Shown: positions 1-8,683, counted from the stretch's first letter. The stretch: DNA of 64,000 nucleotides from Geobacillus jurassicus NBRC 107829 (GCF_001544315.1 NZ_BCQG01000013.1:1-64000), one strand, 5' to 3'. The notes: a model not told the origin generated them from the sequence alone. Translations and numbers: made by a program.

Positions 1-85
1 CTAAGCAACAAATCTATTTTTCTTTCAACCTTTTCCGAGTTATAATGGAAAACGATGATGTTCATTTAATTAGGAGATTTTTTGT

Positions 86-1378
86 ATGGCGGGTTTATAC
101 ATTAACCAGCACGTCCTAAACAACTTATTTTATATTTTAGTCACTATCTTTGCCTTTTCCTTTATTTATGACCATAGTCGAGCGATCCGGCAGCGCCCGC
201 TCTATGGCCAGGCGCTGCTTGGGGCTTGTTTGGCGTTGGCGGCCGTTTTGTGCATGAAATTTCCGATTTACATTGATCCGCTGTGCGTCCATGATTTCCG
301 GCAAATTCCGTTTTTGCTTGGGACATTGTATGGCGGCGGCGCGGTCGGGGCGGTGCTGTTTGTTGTCTTGATGCTGGCACGCACCGTTTTGTACGGATTT
401 CAGCCGCTCACGTTGATCGTTTACGCCATCATGTTTGCCATAGCGGCGGCCGCTTCGCCGCTGTTTCGCAAGCTGCCGCGGCCAAGCAAGCTCGTTATGT
501 CGCTTTGGCTGACGTTTTTGCTCGCAGTGCTTACGACGTTTGCGGCCATCATCGTCGCTGATTTTCCAGTGACAAGACCGTATATCGTGTATTTTCTTCT
601 CATGCCGCCGTTTGTCATGATGTTCGCTGTCTATTTGATGGAGACGCTTCATGAGGCGCAGCTCGCTCGGGCAGAGCTGATGAAGATGGAAAAAATGCAG
701 ATCGTCAGCCAAATGGCAGCCAGCATTTCCCATGAAATCCGCAACCCGCTCACCGTCGTCAAAGGATTCATCCAGCTGCTGCAAACTGGTCGGCTGCCGC
801 GCGAAACCGAAGAGCGGTACATTCGCATCGCCTTAGAGGAACTCGAGCGGGCGGAAGCCATCATCCGCGACTATTTGACGTTTGCCAAACCGGCGCCAAA
901 AGAGACCGAGCCGATTGATGTCGCCACCCAGCTTCAGAAAGTGCTGCAAATGATTACGCCAATGGCGCATATGCATTCGATCCATGTATCCTCTTCCCTC
1001 GAACATGGCGTTGTCATCGGAAACGCACAATATTTCCAACAGTGTTTTCTCAACTTGTTGAAAAACAGCATTGAGGCAATGCCAAACGGCGGCACGCTCC
1101 ATGTTGCGGCCGAGAACCGGGGAACATCAGTCGTCATCACCATTTCCGACAACGGCGTTGGCATGACGAAAGAACAAGTGCGCCGCTTCGGCGAGCCATA
1201 CTTCAGCACAAAAGAAAAAGGCACCGGGCTTGGTGCGATGGTCGCCGTCAAAATCATCGAACAAATGGGAGGAACGTGGACGATCGAAAGCACCGTACAA
1301 AAAGGGACGACGTTGACGATCACGCTGCCGGCAAGCCGGGTGCGGCCGCCGACGGCAGAACAAAGCGCCGTCGGCTGA
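86..1378 (+). CDS. kinB: KinB-like membrane sensor histidine kinase
   Basis: Membrane sensor kinase of the sporulation phosphorelay type. About 185 N-terminal residues form some six hydrophobic segments with short loops, resembling the 5TM LytS-type sensor module. They are followed by a HisKA domain with SISHEIRNPL (phospho-acceptor His216) and a HATPase_c domain with the N-box NLLKNSIEAM, DNGVGM and a GTGLG box. At 430 residues it matches the length of B. subtilis KinB. The ATG follows AGGAG with good spacing, and a TATAAT lies at 41-46. No response regulator is adjacent, as expected for an orphan phosphorelay kinase. The assignment to KinB rather than another LytS-type kinase rests on topology and length; the ligand is unknown. 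Confidence 0.8.
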   Translation: MAGLYINQHVLNNLFYILVTIFAFSFIYDHSRAIRQRPLYGQALLGACLALAAVLCMKFPIYIDPLCVHDFRQIPFLLGTLYGGGAVGAVLFVVLMLARTVLYGFQPLTLIVYAIMFAIAAAASPLFRKLPRPSKLVMSLWLTFLLAVLTTFAAIIVADFPVTRPYIVYFLLMPPFVMMFAVYLMETLHEAQLARAELMKMEKMQIVSQMAASISHEIRNPLTVVKGFIQLLQTGRLPRETEERYIRIALEELERAEAIIRDYLTFAKPAPKETEPIDVATQLQKVLQMITPMAHMHSIHVSSSLEHGVVIGNAQYFQQCFLNLLKNSIEAMPNGGTLHVAAENRGTSVVITISDNGVGMTKEQVRRFGEPYFSTKEKGTGLGAMVAVKIIEQMGGTWTIESTVQKGTTLTITLPASRVRPPTAEQSAVG

Positions 1379-1381
1379 ACG

Positions 1382-1418
1382 AAAAAACGGATGCCCTGTT
1401 TTGGACATCCGTTTTTTC
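1382..1418. terminator. Bidirectional rho-independent terminator
   Basis: A 12-bp inverted repeat (AAAAAACGGATG / CATCCGTTTTTT) has T-runs on both strands. It lies between the convergent kinase gene and the DUF6501-like gene and can serve both. Confidence 0.85.
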
Positions 1419-1434
1419 TTGGTGATTGGCGCGA

Positions 1435-1641
1435 TCATTTGACTTCCTCAAAATAATCTTTGTAAAACCCGCCGACTTTTCCGCTGTTGTCGATGACAAA
1501 ATAAAACTCGTCCGTTTCGCTTTTCACTTCATATACTTTGCCCGGCGTCAACACATTGCTGACCATGTACTTTTCCGCGTTCGTGTGAACGCACTTTACT
1601 TTTTTGATCGTCGGCCGGGTCGCCCATGTGTGATGAATCAT
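1435..1641 (-). CDS. Small conserved protein, DUF6501-like
   Basis: A 68-residue soluble protein of the small Bacillaceae family that I recognise as DUF6501 from the phrases KVKCVHTNAEKY, VLTPGKVYEV and GGFYKDYFEEV. The sequence suggests a compact beta-rich fold and no membrane segment. The ATG is preceded by AAGGGGATGACGCC. The gene is monocistronic, with its own promoter upstream and a shared bidirectional terminator downstream. No function is established for the family and none is evident here. Confidence 0.7.
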   Translation of the reverse strand: MIHHTWATRPTIKKVKCVHTNAEKYMVSNVLTPGKVYEVKSETDEFYFVIDNSGKVGGFYKDYFEEVK

Positions 1642-1678
1642 GGCGTCATCCCCTTATCTAGATGGTGTTCTCTTTTTT

Positions 1679-1707
1679 ATTGTAGCGGGACGGCGCGCCG
1701 GCTGCAA
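1679..1707 (-). promoter_or_regulatory. Sigma-A promoter of the DUF6501-like gene
   Basis: On the minus strand, TTGCAG and TACAAT are separated by 17 bp, about 40 bases ahead of the ATG. Confidence 0.5.
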
Positions 1708-1812
1708 CTTGGAATTCCCGCTTCCTGCCAAACAGCGATGCCAATGATTGGCTGCAACAGGGGATCATGCTATCATGAGGATGTACCGACGATTCTGAAA
1801 GGGGAGATTTCG

Positions 1813-2586
1813 ATGTTTTTGCCTTCGTTTCGCTTGGACGGAAAAACGGCGTTAGTGACGGGAGCCGGACGCGGCATCGGCCGGGCGATCGCGATCGGGT
1901 TCGCTGAAGCCGGGGCCGATGTGGCGCTCATCGCCCGCACGGAAGCTGATTTGCAAGAAACGGCAAGCCATATCGAACAGTTCGGCCGGAAAGCGTACAT
2001 ATATCCGCTTGATGTCATCGACCGGAAAGCCGTGCATGACGCCGTCGCCAATGTCAAACAACAAGCCGGATCACTTGATATCGTTGTCAACAACGCTGGC
2101 ATGAACATCCGCACCCCGGCTTTGGATGTGACGGATCATGAGTGGGAAACGATTATGAACACCAACTTAAAGTCGGCGTTTCTCGTCTCACAAGAAGCCG
2201 GTCGCGTCATGAAAGAACAAAAGCAAGGCGGAAACATCATCAACATCGCTTCCGTCGCCGGCCATGTCGCCTTGCGCACCGGGGTTGTGTATGCGGCGAC
2301 AAAAGCGGCGCTCATCCAAATGACGAAAGTGCTGGCGTTTGAGTGGGGGCGCTACGGCATACGCGTCAACGCGATCGGCCCATGGTATTTCCGGACGCCG
2401 CTCACCAAAACGCTGCTTGAGGACGAAGCGTATGTGAACGACATTTTGGCCGTCACGCCGCTCAAGCGGATTGGCGAGCTGCCTGAGCTCGTCGGCCCGG
2501 CTGTGTTCCTCGCCTCCGATGCGTCAAGCTATATAACCGGCCAAACGCTATTCGTCGATGGCGGCATGACGATCCACGGCTTTTGA
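1813..2586 (+). CDS. SDR family oxidoreductase
   Basis: Classical short-chain dehydrogenase/reductase of 257 residues. It has the NAD(P) glycine motif TGAGRGIG (residues 16-23), NNAG at 93-96, and the catalytic Ser147-Tyr160-Lys164 triad (YAATK). The C-terminal TLFVDGGMTIHGF is typical of gluconate 5-dehydrogenase and 3-oxoacyl-ACP-reductase-like enzymes. The frame is open farther upstream, but the ATG at 1813 was chosen because GGGGAG sits six bases before it and the protein then begins just ahead of the Rossmann fold. The substrate cannot be deduced. It stands alone between a divergent small gene and a small downstream gene. Confidence 0.85.
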   Translation: MFLPSFRLDGKTALVTGAGRGIGRAIAIGFAEAGADVALIARTEADLQETASHIEQFGRKAYIYPLDVIDRKAVHDAVANVKQQAGSLDIVVNNAGMNIRTPALDVTDHEWETIMNTNLKSAFLVSQEAGRVMKEQKQGGNIINIASVAGHVALRTGVVYAATKAALIQMTKVLAFEWGRYGIRVNAIGPWYFRTPLTKTLLEDEAYVNDILAVTPLKRIGELPELVGPAVFLASDASSYITGQTLFVDGGMTIHGF

Positions 2587-2649
2587 GTAAAACACGCCTT
2601 GATGACGCACCCTATAAACGCAGCAGTCCATATCCACAAGGGGGTACCA

Positions 2650-2829
2650 ATGATGGATGAGCAAGAAAGCAAACGGCAATTTCAAGACGATCTGGACCAA
2701 TACCGAATGGACAACGTCATACACGCCCCGAAGCACTATGTGTACCAAGTCGGCTACGAAGCATCAAGCGGCAACCCGACCGGCGGCCATCGAGACGCGA
2801 AAAAAACGCGCGAATGGCCGCACAGCTAG
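2650..2829 (+). CDS. Small hypothetical protein (59 aa)
   Basis: A charged, soluble 59-residue protein starting MMDEQESKRQ and rich in Asp, Gln, Lys and His; no membrane segment or signal peptide. The start follows AAGGGGG with proper spacing, and a strong terminator sits directly on the stop codon, so this looks like a real gene. It lies 63 bases behind the SDR gene and may be co-transcribed with it. I do not recognise the family. The hydrophilic composition would fit a spore or stress-related small protein, but that is a guess. Confidence 0.6.
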   Translation: MMDEQESKRQFQDDLDQYRMDNVIHAPKHYVYQVGYEASSGNPTGGHRDAKKTREWPHS

Positions 2830-2860
2830 ACCGGGAAGGAACTCCCTTTCCGGTTTTTTT
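2829..2860 (+). terminator. Rho-independent terminator
   Basis: ACCGGGAAGG pairs with CCCTTTCCGGT around an AACT loop, followed by seven T; it starts at the stop codon of the 59-residue protein. Confidence 0.9.
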
Positions 2861-3011
2861 GGCTGGCCGATCTCCCCGCTTTGTATAGGCGGCGATCGTT
2901 GGGAAAAGAACTTCCTTCGCAATTTTTTGATGAATTCTCTTGCCCCTATAACCAGAGCCCGTCGAATCTGCGGCCGCGCCTTCAGCCTAAGGTGGAGCCA
3001 ACAACCGCCCG

Positions 3012-3206
3012 TTATGGCTCATCGCGCACACCCTCAAATTCGATGATGCGCCCGCACGGCTCAACCATCGTTTCGCCGTTCGTTTCCACTTCGCGGAAAA
3101 TCGGCTGCTCGATGCGGCGGACAGGGCGGTAGCCTTCCTGTTTCATTCGCGCTAAACAGGCGGCGATCGTTTCCCCTTCCGCTACAGTAAACCGTTTTTT
3201 CTTCAT
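3012..3206 (-). CDS. NETI motif-containing small protein
   Basis: A 64-residue protein of the NETI-motif family (B. subtilis YebG-like). The pattern KKKRFTVAEGETI, then CLARMKQEGYRPVRR, then VEPCGR matches the family, although the name-giving NETI tetrapeptide is GETI here. The ATG at 3206 was chosen over an in-frame TTG five codons upstream because AGGA lies five bases before the ATG and family members begin at MKKKRF. The gene is monocistronic on the minus strand. Function unknown. Confidence 0.75.
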   Translation of the reverse strand: MKKKRFTVAEGETIAACLARMKQEGYRPVRRIEQPIFREVETNGETMVEPCGRIIEFEGVRDEP

Positions 3207-3301
3207 CGCTTTCCTGGCCAAAGAGGCGCGCCCTCCCTCCTCCCACTAGAAATGTTGACATATCAAGGCTTCACGGCCTTTCCTTATAACTATTGTACCC
3301 C

Positions 3302-3330
3302 AAAAAAGAAGCCGGATCGCTTCATCCGGT
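3302..3330 (-). terminator. Terminator of the yflJ-like gene
   Basis: On the minus strand CCGGAT-GAAGCG-ATCCGG is followed by TTCTTTTTTG, right behind the stop codon. Confidence 0.8.
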
Positions 3331-3480
3331 TCAGCATGTTTTCTGCACATATTTTCGGTACAGCCCGTACAGCTCCGCCGCCTTGTACGTTTCAATTTTT
3401 TTCCGTCCAACCGGATGACGGGCGATGCCCGCCTTTTTCAACTCAGCCACAAGCCATCCTTTCGAGCCGAAATGCGCCAT
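3331..3480 (-). CDS. yflJ: DUF2639 family protein, YflJ-like (49 aa)
   Basis: A 49-residue basic protein beginning MAHFGSKGWLVAELKKAGI, a start I associate with the DUF2639/YflJ family. The ATG is preceded by AGGAGGGGG. A terminator lies immediately downstream, so the gene is its own transcription unit. The protein is helical and Lys/Arg-rich, with a conserved ETYKAAELYGLYRKY segment. No function is known. Confidence 0.8.
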   Translation of the reverse strand: MAHFGSKGWLVAELKKAGIARHPVGRKKIETYKAAELYGLYRKYVQKTC

Positions 3481-3562
3481 GGGCGCTCCCCCTCCTTTTT
3501 CGTGCGGCTTGTCTTTATATATATGCGCCTAAACAGGGGATAAGAACGCCTTTGGCAACAGC

Positions 3563-5611
3563 TTATTCATGCTTGCCGCCATGCCCTTTTCCGTGCTTTT
3601 TTTCTTTTTTCTCTTTTTTGTTTTTTCCTTTTTCATGGCCGGGCGTACGCGGTTTTTCCTTCACCTTTGGCGGCACGGATTCAGGCGCCTTTGGCTCACG
3701 TTTTTTGTGTTCTCGTTCCGCTTGTTTCACAAGCGGCAGCGAGAAGCGGACGACAGGCTCGTCGGCCAGCGCTTTTTCCATCATATGGCGGAAAATGATG
3801 GCCGCCGTTTCCCCGCTCGTCGTCGTCAAATAATGTGTTTCGTCCGGCCGGTCATAGCCGAGCCAAAGCGCACCGACCAGCTGCGGCGTATAGCCGACCA
3901 TCCATTGGTCTTTCACCCCGTCGATGCCGGGGATCGTCATTTCGGTCGACCCGGTTTTGCCCGCAAGCTCCCGCCCCGGGATGGCAGCGCGCTTCCCGGT
4001 CCCTTCGCGGATGACGCCTTCGAGCAAAAACGTCATTTGCTGCGCCACTTTCTTGGACGTGACAACCGTTCGCCGCGGCTTCCACTCCGCTACCTTGCGG
4101 CCGTAAGCATCAACGATTTTTGTAATGAGATGGCCGTCCAAACGGACGCCGTCATTGGCGAATACGGCGTACGCTTCCGCCATCTCGAGCGGCGAGACGC
4201 CGCGGGACATGCCGCCGAGCGCGATGCCGAGCTGGCGGTCCTCTTTTTCCAACGGCAAACCAAACCGGTGCAGCGCCTCCATCCCTTTGTCAAGGCCGAT
4301 TTCGTTTAACAGCCAGACGGCCGGCACATTGAGCGAATGGATGATCGCCTCATACATCGTCACCGTGCCGCGGTGCGTGTGGTCGTAGTTTTGCGGGCGG
4401 TAGCCGCCGAGATTAAGCGGCTCGTCTTTGAGCAGCGAAAACGGCCCGTACCCTTGTTCGAGCGCCGGCGTGTACACGGCGAGCGGCTTGAGCGTTGACC
4501 CCGGTTGACGCCTGAGCTCTGTGGCGCGATTGAAACCGCGGAACACATGGCGGCCGCGGCCGCCGACAAGCGCCTTCACCCCGCCCGTTTTCGGGTCGAG
4601 CAGCACTGCTCCGCTTTGGACAGGCACACCGTCCGGGCTTGATGGAAACAGCGAATCATTCGCATACACGGCTTCAAGCGCTTGTTGCATGTTCGGGTCA
4701 AGCTCCGTGTAAATGCGGAGCCCCCCGGAAAGGACATCGCTTTGCGTCAGGCCGTATTGTGCAATCGCTTCGTGGATTAGTTCATCGACGTAGTACGGAT
4801 ATTTTCCGGCATACGGGTCGCGTTTTGGTTCCTGTTGAATGGCAATGTGCTCGTTTTTCGCGGCGATCCACTCTTGATCATCGATATAGCCTTGTTCTTT
4901 CATGAGCGACAAGACGACATTGCGCCGGGCGACCGCCTTATCGTAATGACGGACCGGCGATAAAGCGGACGGTGCTTTGATGAGACCAGCCAACATGGCG
5001 GATTCGCTTAGCGTCAACTCAGAAACGTCTTTGCCAAAGTACGTTTTCGCCGCGCTGGCCACCCCCCACGCCCCCGCACCGAAATAAATGCGATTGATGT
5101 ACATTTCTAAAATTTCTTGTTTGCTGTACGTGCGCTCAATTTTTTGTGCGATCAACCATTCCTTCCATTTGCGTGTCAACGTTTTTTCATTCGTTAAAAA
5201 GACGTTTTTCGCCAGCTGTTGAGTGATCGTGCTGCCGCCCTCGACCCACGCCCCGGCGCGAATGTTGCGCCACATCGCGCGCAAAAGCCCATAATAATCG
5301 ACGCCATCATGCTCGTAAAAGCGGCGGTCTTCCGTCGCGACGATGGCCTCAAGAAAATAGTTGGGCACCCTGTCGATCGGCACTTCTTCGATGTTTGCCG
5401 CCGCGAGCTTGCTCGCGATGCGGCCGTGTTCATCATAAATGATTGTCGCTGCCGGCAACGGTGTTTCCAAGGCGGCAATGTTTTGTCGATCAATCGCCCA
5501 CTCGAGCGCAGCAACAACGGCGGCCAAAGCCAAGGCGGCGACAACGAGCGCCTGCAGCCAACACCGTCTTCGTCTTGTTTGTCTCATTTGCTGCCTGCTT
5601 TGCGCCTCCAC
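3563..5611 (-). CDS. pbpF: Class A penicillin-binding protein (transglycosylase/transpeptidase)
   Basis: Bifunctional peptidoglycan synthase anchored by one N-terminal membrane segment (about residues 17-37). The GT51 glycosyltransferase domain shows EDRRFYEHDG and GGSTITQQLAKN. The transpeptidase domain shows the active-site SxxK (GSTLKPL), SLN and KTGST. The C-terminus ends in about 50 residues rich in Lys, Pro, Gly and His. The GTG at 5611 was chosen because AGGGGGG lies six bases before it; an ATG 24 codons upstream would add a hydrophilic stretch with no ribosome binding site. At about 680 residues it fits the PbpF/PbpG group. In B. subtilis those paralogs act mainly in spores; which one this matches is uncertain. 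Confidence 0.85.
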   Translation of the reverse strand: MEAQSRQQMRQTRRRRCWLQALVVAALALAAVVAALEWAIDRQNIAALETPLPAATIIYDEHGRIASKLAAANIEEVPIDRVPNYFLEAIVATEDRRFYEHDGVDYYGLLRAMWRNIRAGAWVEGGSTITQQLAKNVFLTNEKTLTRKWKEWLIAQKIERTYSKQEILEMYINRIYFGAGAWGVASAAKTYFGKDVSELTLSESAMLAGLIKAPSALSPVRHYDKAVARRNVVLSLMKEQGYIDDQEWIAAKNEHIAIQQEPKRDPYAGKYPYYVDELIHEAIAQYGLTQSDVLSGGLRIYTELDPNMQQALEAVYANDSLFPSSPDGVPVQSGAVLLDPKTGGVKALVGGRGRHVFRGFNRATELRRQPGSTLKPLAVYTPALEQGYGPFSLLKDEPLNLGGYRPQNYDHTHRGTVTMYEAIIHSLNVPAVWLLNEIGLDKGMEALHRFGLPLEKEDRQLGIALGGMSRGVSPLEMAEAYAVFANDGVRLDGHLITKIVDAYGRKVAEWKPRRTVVTSKKVAQQMTFLLEGVIREGTGKRAAIPGRELAGKTGSTEMTIPGIDGVKDQWMVGYTPQLVGALWLGYDRPDETHYLTTTSGETAAIIFRHMMEKALADEPVVRFSLPLVKQAEREHKKREPKAPESVPPKVKEKPRTPGHEKGKNKKEKKEKKHGKGHGGKHE

Positions 5612-5692
5612 AATGTTCCCCCCTGTCTCTTCGTCACGATTATACGATTCGCAGCCGGCCGCCCGTTTTCGTCTCTTTTCCATGGCTCAAAA

Positions 5693-5722
5693 CAAAAAAG
5701 AAGCGGCCGTGTGCGCCGCTTC
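5693..5722 (-). terminator. Terminator of the efflux operon
   Basis: Minus-strand GAAGCGGC / GGCCGCTTC stem with a short loop and a T6 tail, seven bases after the DHA2 transporter stop codon. Confidence 0.85.
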
Positions 5723-5728
5723 CCTTGT

Positions 5729-7441
5729 TTACGCCGATGGCGATTTCTGCTTTTTTCCTTTTAAGAAAAACGCCATGACGAGCGCCACCACCGTTAAGCC
5801 AGTAGCGACGAAAAAGGCGTCGTTGATCCCCTCGACCGTTGACCGTTGCTGCACAAGTCCATACAACAGCTGAGCGATCGCCTCATCACTTGGGATGGCC
5901 TGTTTCAGTTGGCCGACAAGGCTCATGAACAACGGATTGTTTTCCGTCATTTCATTGCGATAAGCTTCCACATGGAATTTCGTCCGGTTGGACATGATCG
6001 TCACCAAGAACGCCGTCCCGAGCGAAGCAGCCACTTGACGAATCGTATTCGACATCGCCGTGCCGTGGCTGTACAAATGGCGCGGCAAGGCGTTTAACCC
6101 TTCGGTCATAATCGGCATTCCGAGCATCGACATGCCGAACATGCGGAAAATGTAAAGCCAAATTAAATGGCTATACGGGGTGTCAAGTGTCAGCTTGCTG
6201 AACTCCCATGTCGTCACAGCGGTGATGATCAAACCGACAATAGCGAGCATCCGCGCGCCGATGCGGTCAAACACCCAACCAGAGATCGGCGACATGACCG
6301 CCATCACAATCGCCCCCGGCAGCAACAGCAAACCGGCATCGAGCGGCGTAAAGCCGCGCAAGTTTTGCAAATACACCGGAAGCAAGACCATGGCGGCAAA
6401 CATCGCCATGTTAATGACCGAACCGATGACGGTCGCCAACGTAAACACTGGGTAGCGGAACACACGGAAATTGAGCACCGGATGCTCCGAGCGCAGCGAA
6501 CGCCATGTGAACATGATGAGGAACAAGGCGCCGATGACAAGCGAAACAACCACTTCCGTCTCGCCCCATCCTTTGCTTCCGGCCTCGCTGAAGCCATACA
6601 GAACGCCGCCAAACCCGATCGTGGAGTAGACCGCCCCTTGCACGTCCAGCACTGGATTGCCTTTACGCGGCGTATGTTTCAGCCAGACGGAGGCAAGCAC
6701 AATGTCTAAAATCGCGATCGGCAACACGACGTAAAACAACAGCCGCCATGTATAATGTTCAACGATCCAGCCAGACAGCGTCGGCCCGACCGCCGGCGCA
6801 AACATCATGGCGATTCCGACCGTTCCCATGGCCACCCCGCGGCGTTCCGGCGGGAAAATCGACAACATAATGACCATCATCAGCTGCATAATAATGCCGG
6901 CCCCGACCGCTTGCGTCAGCCGCCCTGTGAGCATGACGGCAAACGACGGAGCGATCGAGCAGACAAACGCGCCGATGGCGAAAAACGACATGCCCGATAA
7001 AAACAACCGTTTCGCTGGAAACTTGGCGATTAAAAACGGGCTGATCGGGATGAGCACCCCGTTGACGAGCATATAGCCGGTCACGAGCCATTGAATCGTC
7101 GACGTTTCCACGTTGAAATCTTGCATCATATGCGGCAAGGCGACGTTGATCAACGTTTGATTCAAAATGGCGACAAACGCGCCCAGCATGACCGTCGCCA
7201 CAACCTTGCCGCGGCTGCCGATATCCCCAAGGCCGCCTTGACCGGCCGGAGCGGCCGGACGCCCATCCGTTCCTGTCGACGGCTCTGCTTTCGTTTCCGC
7301 TAACGGTTGAGCGTTGGCTTCCGCCGCTTCATCCGCCGCCTTCCCTGCGGCTGAAGCCGGCTTGCGGCGGCGCAGCGCGATGTTGACCGCCGCCAAAACC
7401 AAAACGGCAAACACAATATAACCAATGACAAATGTTGTCAT
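5729..7441 (-). CDS. DHA2 family drug exporter (EmrB/QacA type)
   Basis: Major facilitator superfamily proton-driven exporter with about 14 transmembrane segments. The MFS core begins near residue 80 (VVATVMLGAFVAILNQTLINVALP, shown here only by its ends VVATVML and NVALP) and includes the QWLVTGYMLV and PERRGVAMG regions typical of EmrB/LmrB transporters. Unusually, a lone membrane segment and an Ala/Glu/Pro-rich linker of about 50 residues precede the core. It is last in an operon marR - emrA-like - this gene, with gaps of 3 and 10 bases, so it probably works with the membrane-fusion-like partner. The substrate is unknown; hydrophobic drugs are likely. Confidence 0.85.
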   Translation of the reverse strand: MTTFVIGYIVFAVLVLAAVNIALRRRKPASAAGKAADEAAEANAQPLAETKAEPSTGTDGRPAAPAGQGGLGDIGSRGKVVATVMLGAFVAILNQTLINVALPHMMQDFNVETSTIQWLVTGYMLVNGVLIPISPFLIAKFPAKRLFLSGMSFFAIGAFVCSIAPSFAVMLTGRLTQAVGAGIIMQLMMVIMLSIFPPERRGVAMGTVGIAMMFAPAVGPTLSGWIVEHYTWRLLFYVVLPIAILDIVLASVWLKHTPRKGNPVLDVQGAVYSTIGFGGVLYGFSEAGSKGWGETEVVVSLVIGALFLIMFTWRSLRSEHPVLNFRVFRYPVFTLATVIGSVINMAMFAAMVLLPVYLQNLRGFTPLDAGLLLLPGAIVMAVMSPISGWVFDRIGARMLAIVGLIITAVTTWEFSKLTLDTPYSHLIWLYIFRMFGMSMLGMPIMTEGLNALPRHLYSHGTAMSNTIRQVAASLGTAFLVTIMSNRTKFHVEAYRNEMTENNPLFMSLVGQLKQAIPSDEAIAQLLYGLVQQRSTVEGINDAFFVATGLTVVALVMAFFLKGKKQKSPSA

Positions 7442-7451
7442 CTTCCATCAC

Positions 7452-8090
7452 CTACTTATGGATGCGGACGGTGACGTTCATGCCCGGTACAAGTCCGGTT
7501 CCGCTGTAATTGTCAATCGAAATCGTCACCGGAATGACTTGAGTGACTTTCGTGTAGTTGCCGGTCGCATTGGAGCTTGGCAACAGGCTGAACGTATTCG
7601 CTGTCGCATTGCCAATCTTTTCGACTTTGCCGCTGAATTTCCGGTCCGGATACGCATCGACATAAATGTCAACATCTTGCCCAACTTTGACGTCTTCAAT
7701 ATCCGTCTCTTCAATATTCGCCGTCACCCACAAATCGTTCAAATCAAACCCGCGGGCCAGCGGCATCCCCGCGGCGACAAACGAGTCCTTGACTGCGTTT
7801 TGCTGCACGATCGTCATCCGATGCGGCACCGTCACCGGCACCGTCGTTTTGCCGTCAAACACCTCGCCGATTTCTTCCCCGGCTGAGAAGGTTTTTCCCG
7901 TGTCGCCCCGCCAAGACGTCAGTTTTCCGGACAGCGGCGCAGCAACGGAGATGACCTGGCCGTCGATGCGGGCGTTGTCCGTTTTAATGTAGTTCGTCGC
8001 TTCATTGACGTAGTAGTAGGCGGCAAATCCTCCGCCGACAAGCAAAATAAGCACGATGATGTTCAATGCAAGCAAACGTTTCACGTTCAC
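7452..8090 (-). CDS. HlyD/EmrA-like efflux adaptor
   Basis: A 212-residue membrane-fusion-type protein. An N-terminal membrane anchor (about residues 5-27) is followed by a lipoyl-like half motif (DNARIDGQVISVAAPLSGKL spans about 38-57) and the beta-barrel region with VTANIEETDIEDVKVGQ, characteristic of HlyD_3/EmrA. It is shorter than Gram-negative EmrA (about 390 residues) and lacks a long coiled-coil hairpin, as is usual for Gram-positive members. It lies 3 bases after marR and 10 before the DHA2 transporter. It probably couples to that exporter at the outer face of the membrane. Confidence 0.85.
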   Translation of the reverse strand: MNVKRLLALNIIVLILLVGGGFAAYYYVNEATNYIKTDNARIDGQVISVAAPLSGKLTSWRGDTGKTFSAGEEIGEVFDGKTTVPVTVPHRMTIVQQNAVKDSFVAAGMPLARGFDLNDLWVTANIEETDIEDVKVGQDVDIYVDAYPDRKFSGKVEKIGNATANTFSLLPSSNATGNYTKVTQVIPVTISIDNYSGTGLVPGMNVTVRIHK

Positions 8091-8093
8091 TGT

Positions 8094-8534
8094 CTATTCC
8101 TCCCCAAGCAAAATCGTTTTGATTTTTTCATGAAGCCGCAAAAATTGTTCAATGTCTTCAGGAGAGACAAGTTCTTGGATGCGGCGAAGCCGACGGCGCA
8201 GCACCGACTGTTCGCCAAACGCTTCAAACACCGTCTCTTTTCCCTTTTCCGTCAAACTTAAAATGACCGCGCGCCGGTCTTGCTTCGACGGCTCGCGGAC
8301 GACAAGACCGGCGCCAACGAGCCGGTCGACTGTGCCGCTGACGTTGCTGTTGCTTAAGTTTAATTTTTCCGCCAAGTCGTTCAGGCGAATATGCTCTTTT
8401 TTCAGCAGCGTGTATAAGACGATCAGCTGCACTTCCGTAATCCCGACGCGGGCGGCATCCTCGCGGATGAGACGGTACAGCGCCTTTTGCGTCCGGAAGA
8501 CGGCGTACATAATGTCCCGGCTGATTCCTTCCAT
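8094..8534 (-). CDS. MarR family transcriptional regulator
   Basis: A 146-residue winged-helix regulator. The DNA-binding part runs LIVLYTLLKKEHIRLNDLAE with LNLSNSNVSGTVDRLV as the recognition helix region and the wing DRRAVILSLTEKG; dimerisation helices flank it. It is the first gene of the operon with the efflux adaptor and DHA2 exporter. It therefore most likely represses its own operon and is released by an exporter substrate, as is common in MarR-efflux units. The ATG follows AAGGAGGGGGG. The tandem repeats upstream are candidate binding sites. Confidence 0.9.
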   Translation of the reverse strand: MEGISRDIMYAVFRTQKALYRLIREDAARVGITEVQLIVLYTLLKKEHIRLNDLAEKLNLSNSNVSGTVDRLVGAGLVVREPSKQDRRAVILSLTEKGKETVFEAFGEQSVLRRRLRRIQELVSPEDIEQFLRLHEKIKTILLGEE

Positions 8535-8563
8535 TCATCCCCCCTCCTTACATCATTCTCATT

Positions 8564-8605
8564 CGAATAGTTTCAATACGAATTATTTCTACACGAAATA
8601 TGATT
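8564..8605. promoter_or_regulatory. Tandem 15-bp repeats, candidate MarR operator
   Basis: CGAAT or CGAAA recurs at 8564, 8579 and 8594, exactly 15 bp apart, each followed by an AT-rich stretch (TAGTTTC, TATTTC, TATGATT). The first two copies also form an ATTCG...CGAAT inverted repeat. The array covers the region just downstream of the -10 element of the marR operon, where a repressor would block transcription. Confidence 0.5.
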
Positions 8606-8630
8606 ATAGCATGCAAACAGGGAAAATCAA
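8603..8630 (-). promoter_or_regulatory. Sigma-A promoter of the marR-efflux operon
   Basis: Minus-strand TTGATT and a consensus TATAAT are separated by 16 bp; the -10 element touches the last repeat of the candidate operator. Confidence 0.7.
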
Positions 8631-8683
8631 CTATATTGTTTCGTTTTTTTTTTTACGAAACATGCGCCGCCGGCGGCAAATGA

